64,000 nt of DNA, from the NCBI GenBank assembly GCA_900466475.1, contig UBMI01000021.1, positions 124,001 through 188,000 on the forward strand. The letters run 5' to 3'. The notes below the pieces were generated by a model. That model made no database searches, was not told the origin of the DNA, and saw nothing but the letters and a program-made list of their open reading frames with translations. Positions 17,104 to 25,915 of this stretch are shown in pieces. Made by a program: the position numbers and the translations under genes. This stretch comes from Hyphomicrobiales bacterium. GTDB lineage: Bacteria; Pseudomonadota; Alphaproteobacteria; Rhizobiales; Rhizobiaceae. The stretch's first letter is position 1. The number at the start of each line of letters is the position of its first letter.

Positions 17104-17325
17104 TGCTGGTCTCCCCTCTGTGTCGTTGGCAATGAAAATGTGGACCAACCTATCGCGTTAGAGTCGAGTTGTGGAGAAGCCCACGAATTTCGTCGCGCCG
17201 CCGAACTTGGCCGGCGGGATGTGCAGGCGGATATCATCGTTGATGGGGCAGGGAGAAGTTCGGACATCGACACCTCGCGCAATTAAGCCGCGCCTCAACA
17301 ATGCTGAGATTTGTTTCGCCGCCGA

Positions 17326-18042
17326 CTATAGGAAAGACGGCTCTGGATCAGGGTCGATCTCCTCGATGATATCGGGCTGGTCATTCCTTGGATTGCCGAC
17401 GTTGGGTCCGATCGGCCACATGGTCATCAGATCGCTTGGAAACTGCGTCATCAAATCATGCGGCGGCGGCACGTCGGATAGCCAGCGCTGATAGTCCTTT
17501 TCATGCAGGATAACAGGCATACGGTCGTGGATAGTCGACATCATTTCGTTGGCGGCGCAGGTGAGGATGGTAAAAGTCCGAACCTGCAAATCGGTTTTTG
17601 GATCGCGCCACCTCTCCCAGAGGCCGGCGAGAGCAAAAGGCTGTCCGCTCTTCATCGCGATTGCATAGGCCTGCTTCTTCTTTCCCGAAGGTTCGAGTTT
17701 TTTCCATTCAAAATACCCGTCGATCGGCACGAGGCAGCGGCTGCTCTGGTACGCATTCCGGAACATTGGCTTGTCGGCAACTTCTTCGCATTTTGCGTTG
17801 ACCGGCGTAGGCATCCCGGCTTTCCACCAGGCCGGTTTCAGCCCCCATTGCGCCGGTGCGAAGTTGGTGCCCATGTTGTTGTTCCGGTCAACATCCATGA
17901 TGATGATAGGGTAATCCAGGCTCGGAGCGCCGTTGTAGCGCGGAAACTGGTTTGCCATGCCGAGCGCACCTTCTCTGCCAGCAAAGGCAAAAGCCTGCAT
18001 CAACGTGACCAGATCGGATTTGACGAAAACTCTCCCGCACAT
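17326..18042 (-). CDS. SOS response-associated peptidase (SRAP/YedK/HMCES family)
   Basis: SRAP proteins form a covalent thiazolidine link between Cys2 and abasic sites in single-stranded DNA and protect them during replication. This 238-residue protein has the expected catalytic set: Cys2 directly after the initiator Met (MCGRVF), Asn82 in VNAKCEEV, Glu112 in GYFEWKK and His172 in IHDRMPV. Cys2 must be exposed by Met removal, which fixes the start at 18042 even though the frame is open to 18126. The domain is full length. No SOS operator was looked for systematically. Confidence 0.92.
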   Translation of the reverse strand: MCGRVFVKSDLVTLMQAFAFAGREGALGMANQFPRYNGAPSLDYPIIIMDVDRNNNMGTNFAPAQWGLKPAWWKAGMPTPVNAKCEEVADKPMFRNAYQSSRCLVPIDGYFEWKKLEPSGKKKQAYAIAMKSGQPFALAGLWERWRDPKTDLQVRTFTILTCAANEMMSTIHDRMPVILHEKDYQRWLSDVPPPHDLMTQFPSDLMTMWPIGPNVGNPRNDQPDIIEEIDPDPEPSFL

Positions 18043-18310
18043 GCTTTTCCCTCCGCTCTGAGCTCGGCCCTGCTTTGCGCTGATCGGACAAGTTTGCGGC
18101 CAATCAACGGAACATAAAGAGAACACATTAGGCGAAGCTAAAGAACCGTCAAGGATTTGTTTGCAGGAAAAATGTTGGCGTTAACGCGGCTGCAGAGTTT
18201 GTGCGTTTGAAGCGACAAGGCGAAGCCATTGCGTTACTGGGATCAATTCCGGGGTCACCCCAACCGGGAATCAGAAAAGGATAAGGGAATACAGGTATTT
18301 AGATGGAAAA

Positions 18311-18400
18311 TGGCGGACAAGGTGGGATTCGAACCCACGGTACGCTTTCACGTACACACGCGTTCCAGGCGTGCGCCTTAAACCACTCGGCCACCTGTCC
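18311..18400 (-). tRNA. tRNA-Ser (anticodon GGA)
   Basis: Read on the minus strand, the 90-base sequence begins GGACAGGTGGCCGAGTGG and ends TTGTCCGCCA with encoded CCA. The acceptor stem GGACAGG/CTTGTCC has one G-T pair. The anticodon arm is CACGC-CTGGAAC-GCGTG, giving anticodon GGA for UCC/UCU serine codons. A long variable arm (TGTACGTGAAAGCGTACC) and a T arm with GGTTCGAATCC complete a class II tRNA. Confidence 0.97.
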
Positions 18401-18627
18401 TTTTTGGGCGTTCGCGCCTTGGAGAGGAGCAAATCGTCGGAACGGCGCGATATATACCCAAGAATTTTTGCCGATCAACCCAAATCTAACAGTTTTTTGA
18501 CTTCTTCCGATAAAACTGCGCGCATGCCGTCCATTGCGCTGTGTCTGCTCCGAGCCTATTTCTAGGTTTGAGTGGAGATTGGCGCGGCTCGCCGGACATC
18601 AAGGCACACCCGTCATCGGAGGATTTG

Positions 18628-18945
18628 ATGCGTTTCTTGTTGCGTCTTGCCAGCCTGTTTGCGCTGGCAGTTGCGGTCATTGCCGGAACCATCGATTCCA
18701 TTCAGTCCGTTGCATCCTCGCAAGTGCTCATGACCCCGATGTCGGATGCGTGGCAGGATGTCAGCCCCTCGACGCTTACCGCGCTCCAGTCTTCCGTTTC
18801 CTATTATGTCCATCCGCGTTTCTACGCTTTCATCTTCCAGTGGCTCATGCTGCAGCCGGCCTTTGCCGTGTTTCTGGTGCTGTCGCTCATCCTGTGGATG
18901 ATTGGCTACAAGAAGCCGCCGGTGGCCGGCCGCTTTACCGCATAG
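18628..18945 (+). CDS. Small two-helix membrane protein, unknown function
   Basis: The 105-residue protein has one helix at the N terminus (RFLLRLASLFALAVAVIAGTIDSI) and one near the C terminus (QPAFAVFLVLSLILWMIGYKK), separated by a 45-residue loop. GGAGG lies seven bases before the ATG at 18628, so the upstream extension from 18541 is not used. The family is not recognised by name. The pattern of a short helix pair ending in a PP-containing basic tail is common in conserved rhizobial membrane proteins. It stands between the tRNA gene and the nucleoside island. Confidence 0.72.
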   Translation: MRFLLRLASLFALAVAVIAGTIDSIQSVASSQVLMTPMSDAWQDVSPSTLTALQSSVSYYVHPRFYAFIFQWLMLQPAFAVFLVLSLILWMIGYKKPPVAGRFTA

Positions 18946-19264
18946 CTGAAGAGCTGGAGGGTGTGAAAAAGTGCAATCGGCAGTTCCCGAAATGGCGGGA
19001 TGATGGGCCCGATGCCGCTAGGCCACTGGTTAGAAAATCCGCATTTTAGCGGTCGATTTGCCCAGAATTCAGGACCTGTGGATTGATTTTCGGCAATAAT
19101 GGCAAATCTTTACCAACCGAAAAATTTCTCGTGAATTTTTTGTGGAGCCATGCAAGGATGCACGCAGCCAGGCCTCCGGGGGGAGGTCGGTGGTTCCGCA
19201 GACATGCCTGAAAAAGGCTTGCGGGAGGACCCCAAACAAATAGCAACAACAGGGCTGCAAACTC
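18946..19264 (+). promoter_or_regulatory. 319-bp gap with a structured leader before the nucleoside-importer operon
   Basis: No gene is seen here. The last 100 bases before the ATG at 19265 can form two hairpins. The first is GCCTCC (19172-19177) with GGAGGT (19182-19187). The second is a composite stem, GGT..CCGCA (19192-19200) with TGCGG..ACC (19220-19231), enclosing GCCT (19206-19209) with AGGC (19215-19218). The promoter probably lies in the AT-rich stretch 19080-19145. Whether the leader is a regulatory RNA is open. Confidence 0.5.
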
Positions 19265-20257
19265 ATGAAAAAATCCCTTCTCACCCTCCTTGCCGTGGCA
19301 GCGATGTCGACGACGGCGCTTGCCGCCGACATCAAGCCGGCTCTCGTTTACGGCACCGGCGGGAAGTTCGATAAGTCCTTCAACGAAGCTGCCTTCAACG
19401 GTGCTGAAAAGTTCAAGAAGGAAACCGGCATCGCCTACCGCGATTTCGAGCCGACCGGCGACACCCAGGGCGAGCAGGCCATCCGCAACTTCGCAAGCCG
19501 TGGCTTCAACCCGGTTGTTGCCGTTTCCTTCGCCTGGACCTCGGCTGTCGAGAAGGTTGCCGCTGAATTCCCGGACACCAAGTTCATCATCGTCGACTCC
19601 GTCGTCGACAAGCCGAACGTCCGCTCCGTCCTCTACAAGGAAGAGGAAGGCTCCTATCTCGTCGGCGTTCTCGCTGGCATGGCATCCAAGACCGGCAAGG
19701 TCGGCTTCGTCGGCGGCATGGACATTCCGCTGATCCGCAAGTTCGAATGTGGCTACGAGCAGGGCGCACGCGCCGCCAAGGCCGACATCGAAGTCTTCCA
19801 GAACATGACCGGCACGACCGGTGCAGCCTGGAACGACCCGGTCCGCGGCGGCGAGCTCACCAAGAACCAGATCGACCAGGGTGCTGACGTCGTTTACGCG
19901 GCAGCCGGTGCCACCGGTCTCGGCGTTCTGCAGACGGCAGCCGACAACAAGAAACTGTCGATCGGCGTCGATTCCAACCAGAACCACCTGCATCCGGGTT
20001 CCGTTCTGACCTCGATGGTCAAGCGCGTCGACCTCGCCGTCTACAACGCCTATAATGACACCAAGAACGACAAGTTCACGGCCGGTGTCCAGTCTCTCGG
20101 CGTCAAGGAAGACGGCGTTGCCGCCGCCATGGACGACAACAACAAGCCGCTGATCACGCCGGAGATGCAGGCTGCCGTCGACAAGGCCAAGGCCGACATC
20201 ATTGCTGGCACCGTCAAGGTTCACGATTACACCACGGACAATGCCTGCCCGAAGTGA
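19265..20257 (+). CDS. BMP-family ABC transporter substrate-binding protein, probable nucleoside binder
   Basis: The 330-residue protein of the BMP/Med/PnrA family binds nucleosides outside the inner membrane in characterised systems. The signal peptide MKKSLLTLLAVAAMSTTALA is cut before ADIKPALVYG. Family motifs follow: GGKFDKSFNEAAFNGAEKF at the start of the mature part, EGSYLVGVLAGM, VGFVGGMDIPLIRKFECGYEQGA, and GADVVYAAAGATGLGVLQ. There is no lipobox cysteine, so it should be a free periplasmic protein rather than a lipoprotein. It is followed by a strong terminator hairpin and then by ATPase, two permeases and nucleoside catabolic genes, which supports nucleosides as the substrate. Confidence 0.9.
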   Translation: MKKSLLTLLAVAAMSTTALAADIKPALVYGTGGKFDKSFNEAAFNGAEKFKKETGIAYRDFEPTGDTQGEQAIRNFASRGFNPVVAVSFAWTSAVEKVAAEFPDTKFIIVDSVVDKPNVRSVLYKEEEGSYLVGVLAGMASKTGKVGFVGGMDIPLIRKFECGYEQGARAAKADIEVFQNMTGTTGAAWNDPVRGGELTKNQIDQGADVVYAAAGATGLGVLQTAADNKKLSIGVDSNQNHLHPGSVLTSMVKRVDLAVYNAYNDTKNDKFTAGVQSLGVKEDGVAAAMDDNNKPLITPEMQAAVDKAKADIIAGTVKVHDYTTDNACPK

Positions 20258-20272
20258 GTCGTAACTGAGATC

Positions 20273-20308
20273 GGGCGTATGGCGGACTAGGATTTTCGCC
20301 ATACGCCC
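20273..20308 (+). terminator. Strong intrinsic terminator between binding-protein and ATPase genes
   Basis: GGGCGTATGGCG (20273-20284) pairs perfectly with CGCCATACGCCC (20297-20308) over 12 base pairs, loop 12 bases, followed by TTTTCTTATTT. It starts 15 bp after the binding-protein stop. As the rest of the transporter has no obvious separate promoter in the remaining 20 bp, partial read-through is the likely way the downstream genes are expressed at lower level. Confidence 0.88.
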
Positions 20309-20329
20309 TTTTCTTATTTGGAGCCTGCT

Positions 20330-21841
20330 GTGACAGACCAGCCTGCTATCGAACTTGTCGGCATCGACAAGAAATTCGGCGCCGTTCACGCCAACAAGGA
20401 CATCAACCTGACCGTCGCCAAGGGCTCGATCCATGGCATTATCGGGGAAAACGGCGCTGGCAAATCGACCCTGATGTCCATCATCTACGGTTTTTACCAG
20501 GCCGATAGCGGCGAGATCCGCGTCAACGGCCAGCCCATCACCATCAAGGATAGCCAGGCAGCGATCGCCGCCGGCATCGGCATGGTGCACCAGCACTTCA
20601 TGCTGGTCGACAATTTCACCGTCCTCGAAAACATCATGCTCGGCGCCGAAGGCGGCGCGCTGCTGGCAAGGGGCGTTGCTTCCGCGCGCGCCGAGCTCAA
20701 GCGGCTGGAGACCGAATACGGCCTGGAGGTCAACCCGGACGCGCTGATCGAGCAGCTTCCGGTCGGCCTGCAGCAGCGTGTGGAAATCCTCAAGGCCATG
20801 TATCGCGGCGCCGAGATCCTGATCCTCGATGAGCCGACGGGCGTGCTGACACCAGCCGAGGCCGATCACCTGTTCCGCATTCTCGGCGTGCTGCGCGACG
20901 AGGGCAAGACCGTTGTCCTCATCACCCACAAGCTGCGCGAGATCATGGCGATCACCGACACTGTCTCCGTCATGCGCCGCGGCGAGATGGTCGCCACCCG
21001 CAAGACCAGCGAGACCACGGTTGAAGAGCTCGCCGAACTCATGGTCGGCCGCCGCGTGCTGCTGCGGGTCCAGAAGGGCGAGGCAAAGCCCGCCGATGTC
21101 TTGCTGTCCGTCCGCAACCTGACGGTCAAGGACAACAGGGGCGTGACGATGGTCGACAACGTCTCCTTCGATGTCCGCGCCGGCGAGATCGTCGGCATTG
21201 CCGGTGTGGCCGGCAATGGTCAGTCGGAACTGCTTGAGGCGATCGCGGGTATCCGCAAGCCGGCCTCCGGCGAAATCCTGCTCGACGGCCAGCCGATCGA
21301 CAAGGCCGATCCGGCCCGCCTGCGCGAACTCGGCCTCGCGCATATTCCCGAAGACCGCCACCACATGGGCCTGGTGCTGAAGTTCGAGGAATATGAAAAT
21401 GCCGTACTCGGCTATCACCACCGTCCCGAATACAGCCGCGGCCCGCTGCTCGATCTCGACGCCATCCGCAAGGATGCCATGGAAAAGATCGAGAAATACG
21501 ACATCCGCCCGCCGAACCCGCGCCTGAAGACGGCGAATTTTTCCGGCGGCAACCAGCAGAAGATCGTCGTCGCCCGCGAAATCGAGCGCGATCCGAAGAT
21601 GCTGATCATCGGCCAGCCGACTCGCGGCGTCGATATCGGCGCCATCGAATTCATTCATCGCCGGATCATCGAGATGCGCGATGCGGGCAAGGCCATCCTG
21701 CTCGTCTCTGTCGAGCTCGACGAAATCCGCGCCCTTTCAGACCGTATCCTTGTCATGTTTGCCGGCCACGTCGTCGGCGAGAAGACGCCCGATGCCGGTG
21801 AACAGACCCTCGGCCTGATGATGGCCGGCATTGCCGCGTGA
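20330..21841 (+). CDS. BMP-type nucleoside ABC transporter, duplicated ATPase subunit
   Basis: The 503-residue protein has two ABC domains like RbsA and NupA. The first has GENGAGKST at residues 39-47, LPVGLQQRVEILKAM and ILILDEPTGVLTP. The second has the altered P-loop GVAGNGQSELLEAI, where the usual Lys is missing, as is normal for this class, with FSGGNQQKIVVAREI and LIIGQPTRGVDIGA. The start is a GTG at 20330, with GGAG six bases upstream; a TTG at 20318 is less likely. It powers the two permeases that follow at 7- and 10-bp spacings. Confidence 0.92.
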   Translation: MTDQPAIELVGIDKKFGAVHANKDINLTVAKGSIHGIIGENGAGKSTLMSIIYGFYQADSGEIRVNGQPITIKDSQAAIAAGIGMVHQHFMLVDNFTVLENIMLGAEGGALLARGVASARAELKRLETEYGLEVNPDALIEQLPVGLQQRVEILKAMYRGAEILILDEPTGVLTPAEADHLFRILGVLRDEGKTVVLITHKLREIMAITDTVSVMRRGEMVATRKTSETTVEELAELMVGRRVLLRVQKGEAKPADVLLSVRNLTVKDNRGVTMVDNVSFDVRAGEIVGIAGVAGNGQSELLEAIAGIRKPASGEILLDGQPIDKADPARLRELGLAHIPEDRHHMGLVLKFEEYENAVLGYHHRPEYSRGPLLDLDAIRKDAMEKIEKYDIRPPNPRLKTANFSGGNQQKIVVAREIERDPKMLIIGQPTRGVDIGAIEFIHRRIIEMRDAGKAILLVSVELDEIRALSDRILVMFAGHVVGEKTPDAGEQTLGLMMAGIAA

Positions 21842-21848
21842 GGCCTCG

Positions 21849-22952
21849 ATGAGCACTGCTTCCGTAACACTACCGAGATGGATCAATTACGGTCTGATCC
21901 CTCTTTTGAACCTGGTCGTTGCCTTCCTGATCTCCGGCTTCGTCGTCTGGCTGATCGGCGAAAGCCCCCTGGCTGCCCTCTCGCTGCTCATCGAAGGCGC
22001 TTTCGGCAGCGGTGAAGGCATTGGCTTCACGCTCTATTACGCGACCAGTTTCATTTTCACCGGCCTTTCCGTTGCCGTCGCCATTCATGCCGGCCTCTTC
22101 AACATTGGCTCAGAAGGCCAGGCCTATGTCGGCGGCCTTGGCTGTGCGCTGGTGGCGCTGGCGCTCGACAATTATGTACCCTGGTATGTGACGATGCCGA
22201 TCGCCGTTATCGGAGCCGGTCTCTTCGGGGCAGCCTGGGCTTTCATTCCCGCCTTCCTGCAGGCCAAGCGCGGCAGCCACATCGTCATCACGACGATCAT
22301 GTTCAACTATATCGCCGCAGCCCTTATGGTCTATCTGCTGGTGCATGTGCTGATCGTGCCGGGCAAGATGGCGCCGGAAACCCGCACCTTCCTCGAGGGC
22401 GGGCAGCTTCCGAAGCTCGGCTGGGTCATGACCATGTTCGGTTCCAAGCTCGGTGCGGCCCCGTTCAACGTCTCCTTCATCATCGCGCTGTTCGCCGCGT
22501 GGTTCGTCTGGGTGCTGGTCTGGCGCAGCAAGCTCGGCTTCGATATGCGCACGCTAGGCGTCAGCCCGACAGCCGCCGCCTATGCCGGCACGCCCCATGC
22601 GCGCACCATCATCATCGCCATGCTGCTGTCAGGTGCGCTCGCCGGCATGATGGCGCTCAATCCGGTCATGGGCTCGTCGGCCCGTCTGCAGGTGGAGTTC
22701 GTCGGTGGCGCCGGCTTCGTCGGCATCGCCGTGTCGCTGATGGGACGAAACCATCCGCTCGGTATCATCTTCGCAGCGATCCTTTTCGGCGTGCTCTATC
22801 AGGGCGGCGACTGGATCTCCTTCGAAATGCCCAACATCACCCGCGAGATGATCCTTGTCATCCAGGGTCTGGTGATCCTGTTTGCCGGTGCGCTGGAATA
22901 CATGTTCCGCCCGGCAATGGTGCGCATCTACCAGCAGTTCAAGCGAGCCTGA
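21849..22952 (+). CDS. Nucleoside ABC transporter permease 1
   Basis: The 367-residue inner-membrane protein of the branched-chain/ribose permease superfamily (BPD_transp_2) has about eight to ten helices. It shows IHAGLFNIGSEGQAYVGGLGCALVAL near helix 3, a conserved ISGxxN-like feature replaced here by HIVITTIMFNYIAAALMVYLL, and the cytoplasmic ATPase-contact segment RTLGVSPTAAAYAGTPHARTIIIAMLLSGAL. The ATG at 21849 follows the ATPase stop by 7 bp. It pairs with the next permease to form the channel. Confidence 0.9.
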   Translation: MSTASVTLPRWINYGLIPLLNLVVAFLISGFVVWLIGESPLAALSLLIEGAFGSGEGIGFTLYYATSFIFTGLSVAVAIHAGLFNIGSEGQAYVGGLGCALVALALDNYVPWYVTMPIAVIGAGLFGAAWAFIPAFLQAKRGSHIVITTIMFNYIAAALMVYLLVHVLIVPGKMAPETRTFLEGGQLPKLGWVMTMFGSKLGAAPFNVSFIIALFAAWFVWVLVWRSKLGFDMRTLGVSPTAAAYAGTPHARTIIIAMLLSGALAGMMALNPVMGSSARLQVEFVGGAGFVGIAVSLMGRNHPLGIIFAAILFGVLYQGGDWISFEMPNITREMILVIQGLVILFAGALEYMFRPAMVRIYQQFKRA

Positions 22953-22962
22953 GGAACAGACG

Positions 22963-23934
22963 ATGGAATATTATGAAATTTTCATCAGCGTTCTGAGTTC
23001 GACAATCCGGCTCTCCATTCCGCTGATCTTTACCGCACTTGCCGGCCTGTTTTCCGAACGCGCCGGCATCTTCGATATCGGTCTCGAAGGCAAGATGTTG
23101 GGCTCTGCCTTCGCCGCCGCCTGTGTGGCCTATCTCACTGGCTCGGCCTGGGCAGGCTTGGGCGCCGGTGTGGTCTGCTCGGTGGCACTCAGCCTCGTGC
23201 ATGGCTTTGCCTCGATCACCAATCGCGGCAACCAGATCATCTCGGGCGTGGCCATCAACTTCTTCATCGCCGGTATCACCATCGTGCTCGGCCAGGCCTG
23301 GTTCGGGCAGGGCGGCCGTACGCCGCAGCTCGCGCCCGACGCCCGCTTCGCACCGATCGTTCTGCCGGGTGCCGATGCTATCAGGGATGTGCCGCTCATA
23401 GGCCCGCTCTATGCCGGCGTGATCTCCGGCAACAATATCCTGACCTATCTCGCTTTCCTCGCCGTACCCTTCTCCTGGTGGGTCCTCTACCGCACGCGTT
23501 TCGGCTTGCGTCTTCGTGCTGTCGGCGAAAATCCGGGTGCGGTGGATACGGCTGGTATTTCGGTAACCTGGCTGCGTTACCGCGCCGTCATGTGCGCCGG
23601 CATCCTCTGCGGCTTCTCCGGCACCTATCTGGCGATCGCCCAATCGGCGGCCTTCATCAAGGACATGTCGGCGGGCAAGGGCTATATCGCGCTTGCCGCG
23701 CTCGTCTTTGCCAAGTGGAGGCCGGTGCCGGTCATGTTCGCCTGCCTGCTCTTCGGTTTCCTCGATGCGCTGGCAAATTTCATGCAGGGTAAACAGGTGC
23801 CGCTGATCGGCGAGGTACCGGTACAGGTTTTCCAGGCCCTGCCCTATATCCTGACCTGTGTTCTGCTCGCCGGCTTCATCGGCGTTGCAATTCCGCCGAA
23901 GGCCGGCGGCGTGCCCTATACGAAGGAGCGTTGA
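22963..23934 (+). CDS. Nucleoside ABC transporter permease 2
   Basis: The 323-residue second permease is of the same superfamily. It has GIFDIGLEGKMLGSAFAAA near the N terminus, NRGNQIISGVAINFFIAGITIVLG, and the contact region LRLRAVGENPGAVDTAGISVTWLRYRAVM. The GAGGA before the ATG at 22963 decides the start; the longer frame from 22882 overlaps permease 1 and is not used. The stop is one base from the cdd start, tying uptake to catabolism in one transcript. Confidence 0.9.
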   Translation: MEYYEIFISVLSSTIRLSIPLIFTALAGLFSERAGIFDIGLEGKMLGSAFAAACVAYLTGSAWAGLGAGVVCSVALSLVHGFASITNRGNQIISGVAINFFIAGITIVLGQAWFGQGGRTPQLAPDARFAPIVLPGADAIRDVPLIGPLYAGVISGNNILTYLAFLAVPFSWWVLYRTRFGLRLRAVGENPGAVDTAGISVTWLRYRAVMCAGILCGFSGTYLAIAQSAAFIKDMSAGKGYIALAALVFAKWRPVPVMFACLLFGFLDALANFMQGKQVPLIGEVPVQVFQALPYILTCVLLAGFIGVAIPPKAGGVPYTKER

Positions 23935-23935
23935 T

Positions 23936-24325
23936 ATGTCTCACGACCTGTTCGAAGCCGCGCGCGGCGCCATGGCCTTCGCGCACGCTCCTTATTCCAA
24001 GTTCCCGGTCGGCGCGGCGATCCGCGCCGAGGATGGCAAGGTCTATACCGGCGCCAATATCGAGAACCTCTCCTTCCCTCAAGGGTGGTGCGCCGAGCCG
24101 TCGGCGATCAGCGCCATGATCATGGGTGGCGCAAAGAAGATCGTCGAAATGGCCGTCATCGCCGAAAAACTGCCACTCTGCCCGCCTTGCGGCGGTTGCC
24201 GGCAGAAGATCTCGGAATTCGCCTCAAAGCAGACGAAGATCTACCTCTGCGACGAAGCCGGCGTGAAGAAGACCATGACCATGGAAGAGCTTCTTCCCTT
24301 CAGCTTCGAGACGGAACTCGGATGA
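23936..24325 (+). CDS. cdd: Cytidine deaminase
   Basis: Cdd deaminates cytidine and deoxycytidine to uridine and deoxyuridine in the cytoplasm. The 129-residue protein is the small homotetrameric type. It has PYSKFPVGAAI, the GANIEN substrate loop, the zinc ligand and catalytic Glu in WCAEPSAI, and the two further zinc cysteines in CPPCGGCR. The ATG at 23936 is one base beyond the permease stop. The TGA overlaps the next gene's ATG. Its place behind the importer suggests pyrimidine nucleosides are among the imported substrates. Confidence 0.95.
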   Translation: MSHDLFEAARGAMAFAHAPYSKFPVGAAIRAEDGKVYTGANIENLSFPQGWCAEPSAISAMIMGGAKKIVEMAVIAEKLPLCPPCGGCRQKISEFASKQTKIYLCDEAGVKKTMTMEELLPFSFETELG

Positions 24326-25116
24326 TCGCAACCATCGATCTGCTCGCGGCTCTGCTCGGCGGGCTCAAACCGCGCTACGGCATCGTGCTTGGCTCCGGCC
24401 TCGGCTCGCTCGTCAGCGAGCTTACCGATGTGGTGTGCATTCCTTACAAGGACCTGCCTGGTTTTCCGGTCAGCGCCGTCTCCGGCCATGCCGGAGAGGT
24501 CGTCGCCGGCCATCTCGGCTCGGTGCCGGTCATCATGCTCTCTGGCCGTGTCCACTATTATGAAAAGGGCGATGCCAACGCCATGCGCCTGCCGATTGAG
24601 GTCTTGCGGGCTCTCGGCGTCGAGGCCCTGATCCTCACCAATTCGGCGGGCTCCCTGAAAGAGGACATACCGCCCGGTTCGGTCATGCAGATTGCCGATC
24701 ACATCAATTATTCCGGCATGAACCCGCTGATCGGACAGGAGAGCGATCATCGTTTCGTCGGCATGACCAATGCTTATGATGCCGAGCTTTCTGCGGCGAT
24801 GCAAAAGGCAGCGAAGACGCTCGGCATCCCGCTCGCAAGCGGCGTCTACATGTGGTTCTCAGGCCCGAGCTTCGAGACGCCGGCCGAAATCCGCATGGCG
24901 CGTATTCTCGGCGCCGATGCGGTCGGCATGTCGACCGTGCCTGAAGTCATCATCGCAAGAATGCTGGGCCTGAGGGTTGCGGCAGCCTCGGTAATCACCA
25001 ACTATGGGGCTGGCATGACCGGAAACGAGCTCAGTCACGAGGAAACCAAGGATATGGCGCCGGTTGGCGGTGCCCGTCTCGCCGCTATACTCAAAGAAAT
25101 GATTGCCGGACACTGA
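24322..25116 (+). CDS. Purine nucleoside phosphorylase (trimeric PNP family)
   Basis: The enzyme splits purine (deoxy)nucleosides with phosphate into base and (deoxy)ribose 1-phosphate. The 264 residues show the trimeric, PunA-like pattern: GIVLGSGLGSLVSEL phosphate loop, VSGHAGEVVAG, LSGRVHYYEKG, ILTNSAGSL, the GVYMWFSGPSFETPAEI substrate motif, and ITNYGAGM where the purine-contacting Asn lies. Similarity to MTA phosphorylases is real, but the deo context favours PNP. The ATG overlaps the cdd stop by four bases. The earlier open frame is a shadow. Confidence 0.9.
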   Translation: MIATIDLLAALLGGLKPRYGIVLGSGLGSLVSELTDVVCIPYKDLPGFPVSAVSGHAGEVVAGHLGSVPVIMLSGRVHYYEKGDANAMRLPIEVLRALGVEALILTNSAGSLKEDIPPGSVMQIADHINYSGMNPLIGQESDHRFVGMTNAYDAELSAAMQKAAKTLGIPLASGVYMWFSGPSFETPAEIRMARILGADAVGMSTVPEVIIARMLGLRVAAASVITNYGAGMTGNELSHEETKDMAPVGGARLAAILKEMIAGH

Positions 25117-25137
25117 TTGCCGGTGGAGGAAGCGAAA

Positions 25138-25914
25138 ATGAACAGCCATTCCAGCCGGGAAACGGCAGCCGTCGCCCTTTCCCTTCTCGATCTCACCAAC
25201 CTGAAGGACGATTGCACCCAGGAGCAGATCGACACGCTTTGCGCCCGCGCGCAGACACCCTATGGCAGCAGCGCGGCAATCTGCATCTGGCCTCGTTTCG
25301 TCGCCCATGCCCGCATCGTGCTCGGCAAAGGCCACCCGGTCCGTATTGCGACCGTTGTCAATTTTCCCTCCGGTGATATGGAAATCGCCGATGTCGCCGC
25401 CGAAACGCGTGAGGCGATCGCCGATGGCGCCGATGAGATCGATCTCGTCATCCCCTATCGCAAGCTGATGGCAGGCAACGAGAAGGCCGTTACCGATATG
25501 GTCGCGGCCGTGCGCGCCGAATGTGTTGCGCCTGTCCTGTTGAAGGTCATTATCGAAGCTGGCGAGCTGAAGGATGCCGCTCTCATCCGCCGCGCCTCGG
25601 AACTGGCGATCGAAGCCGGCGCCGATTTCATCAAGACCTCCACCGGCAAGGTCGCCGTCAACGCGACGCTCGAAGCGGCCGACATCATGATCCGTGCGAT
25701 CAGGGAGAGTGGTCGCAAGGTGGGCTTCAAGCCGGCCGGCGGCATATCGACCGTCGCCGATGCTGCCCTTTATCTGAGCCTTGCCGAAACCATCATGACG
25801 CCGGACTGGGCGATGCCCTCCACCTTCCGTTTCGGCGCGTCCGGCCTGCTCGACAATATCCTCTCCGTTCTCAGCGGCACGGAGCCGAAGCCGGCGGCAG
25901 CCTCGAGCTATTGA
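25138..25914 (+). CDS. deoC: Deoxyribose-phosphate aldolase
   Basis: DeoC cleaves 2-deoxyribose 5-phosphate to glyceraldehyde 3-phosphate and acetaldehyde, the exit of deoxynucleoside catabolism into central metabolism. The 258-residue class I aldolase has EIDLVIPY with the catalytic Asp, the VLLKVIIEAGEL segment, and the Schiff-base lysine in DFIKTSTGK. VGFKPAGGI carries the second active-site lysine. GGAGGA precedes the ATG at 25138; a TTG start at 25117 is possible but unlikely. The next gene starts one base beyond its stop. Confidence 0.95.
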   Translation: MNSHSSRETAAVALSLLDLTNLKDDCTQEQIDTLCARAQTPYGSSAAICIWPRFVAHARIVLGKGHPVRIATVVNFPSGDMEIADVAAETREAIADGADEIDLVIPYRKLMAGNEKAVTDMVAAVRAECVAPVLLKVIIEAGELKDAALIRRASELAIEAGADFIKTSTGKVAVNATLEAADIMIRAIRESGRKVGFKPAGGISTVADAALYLSLAETIMTPDWAMPSTFRFGASGLLDNILSVLSGTEPKPAAASSY

Positions 25915-25915
25915 G

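Noticed and set aside
18303..18500. Open frame of 65 codons antisense to the tRNA-Ser gene
   Set aside because: It translates the complement of the tRNA and is a well-known spurious prediction (GGIRTHGTLSRTHAFQ type).
19046..21658. 870-codon frame opposite the binding-protein and ATPase genes
   Set aside because: Pure shadow of two well-recognised genes in GC-rich DNA; no family resemblance of its own.
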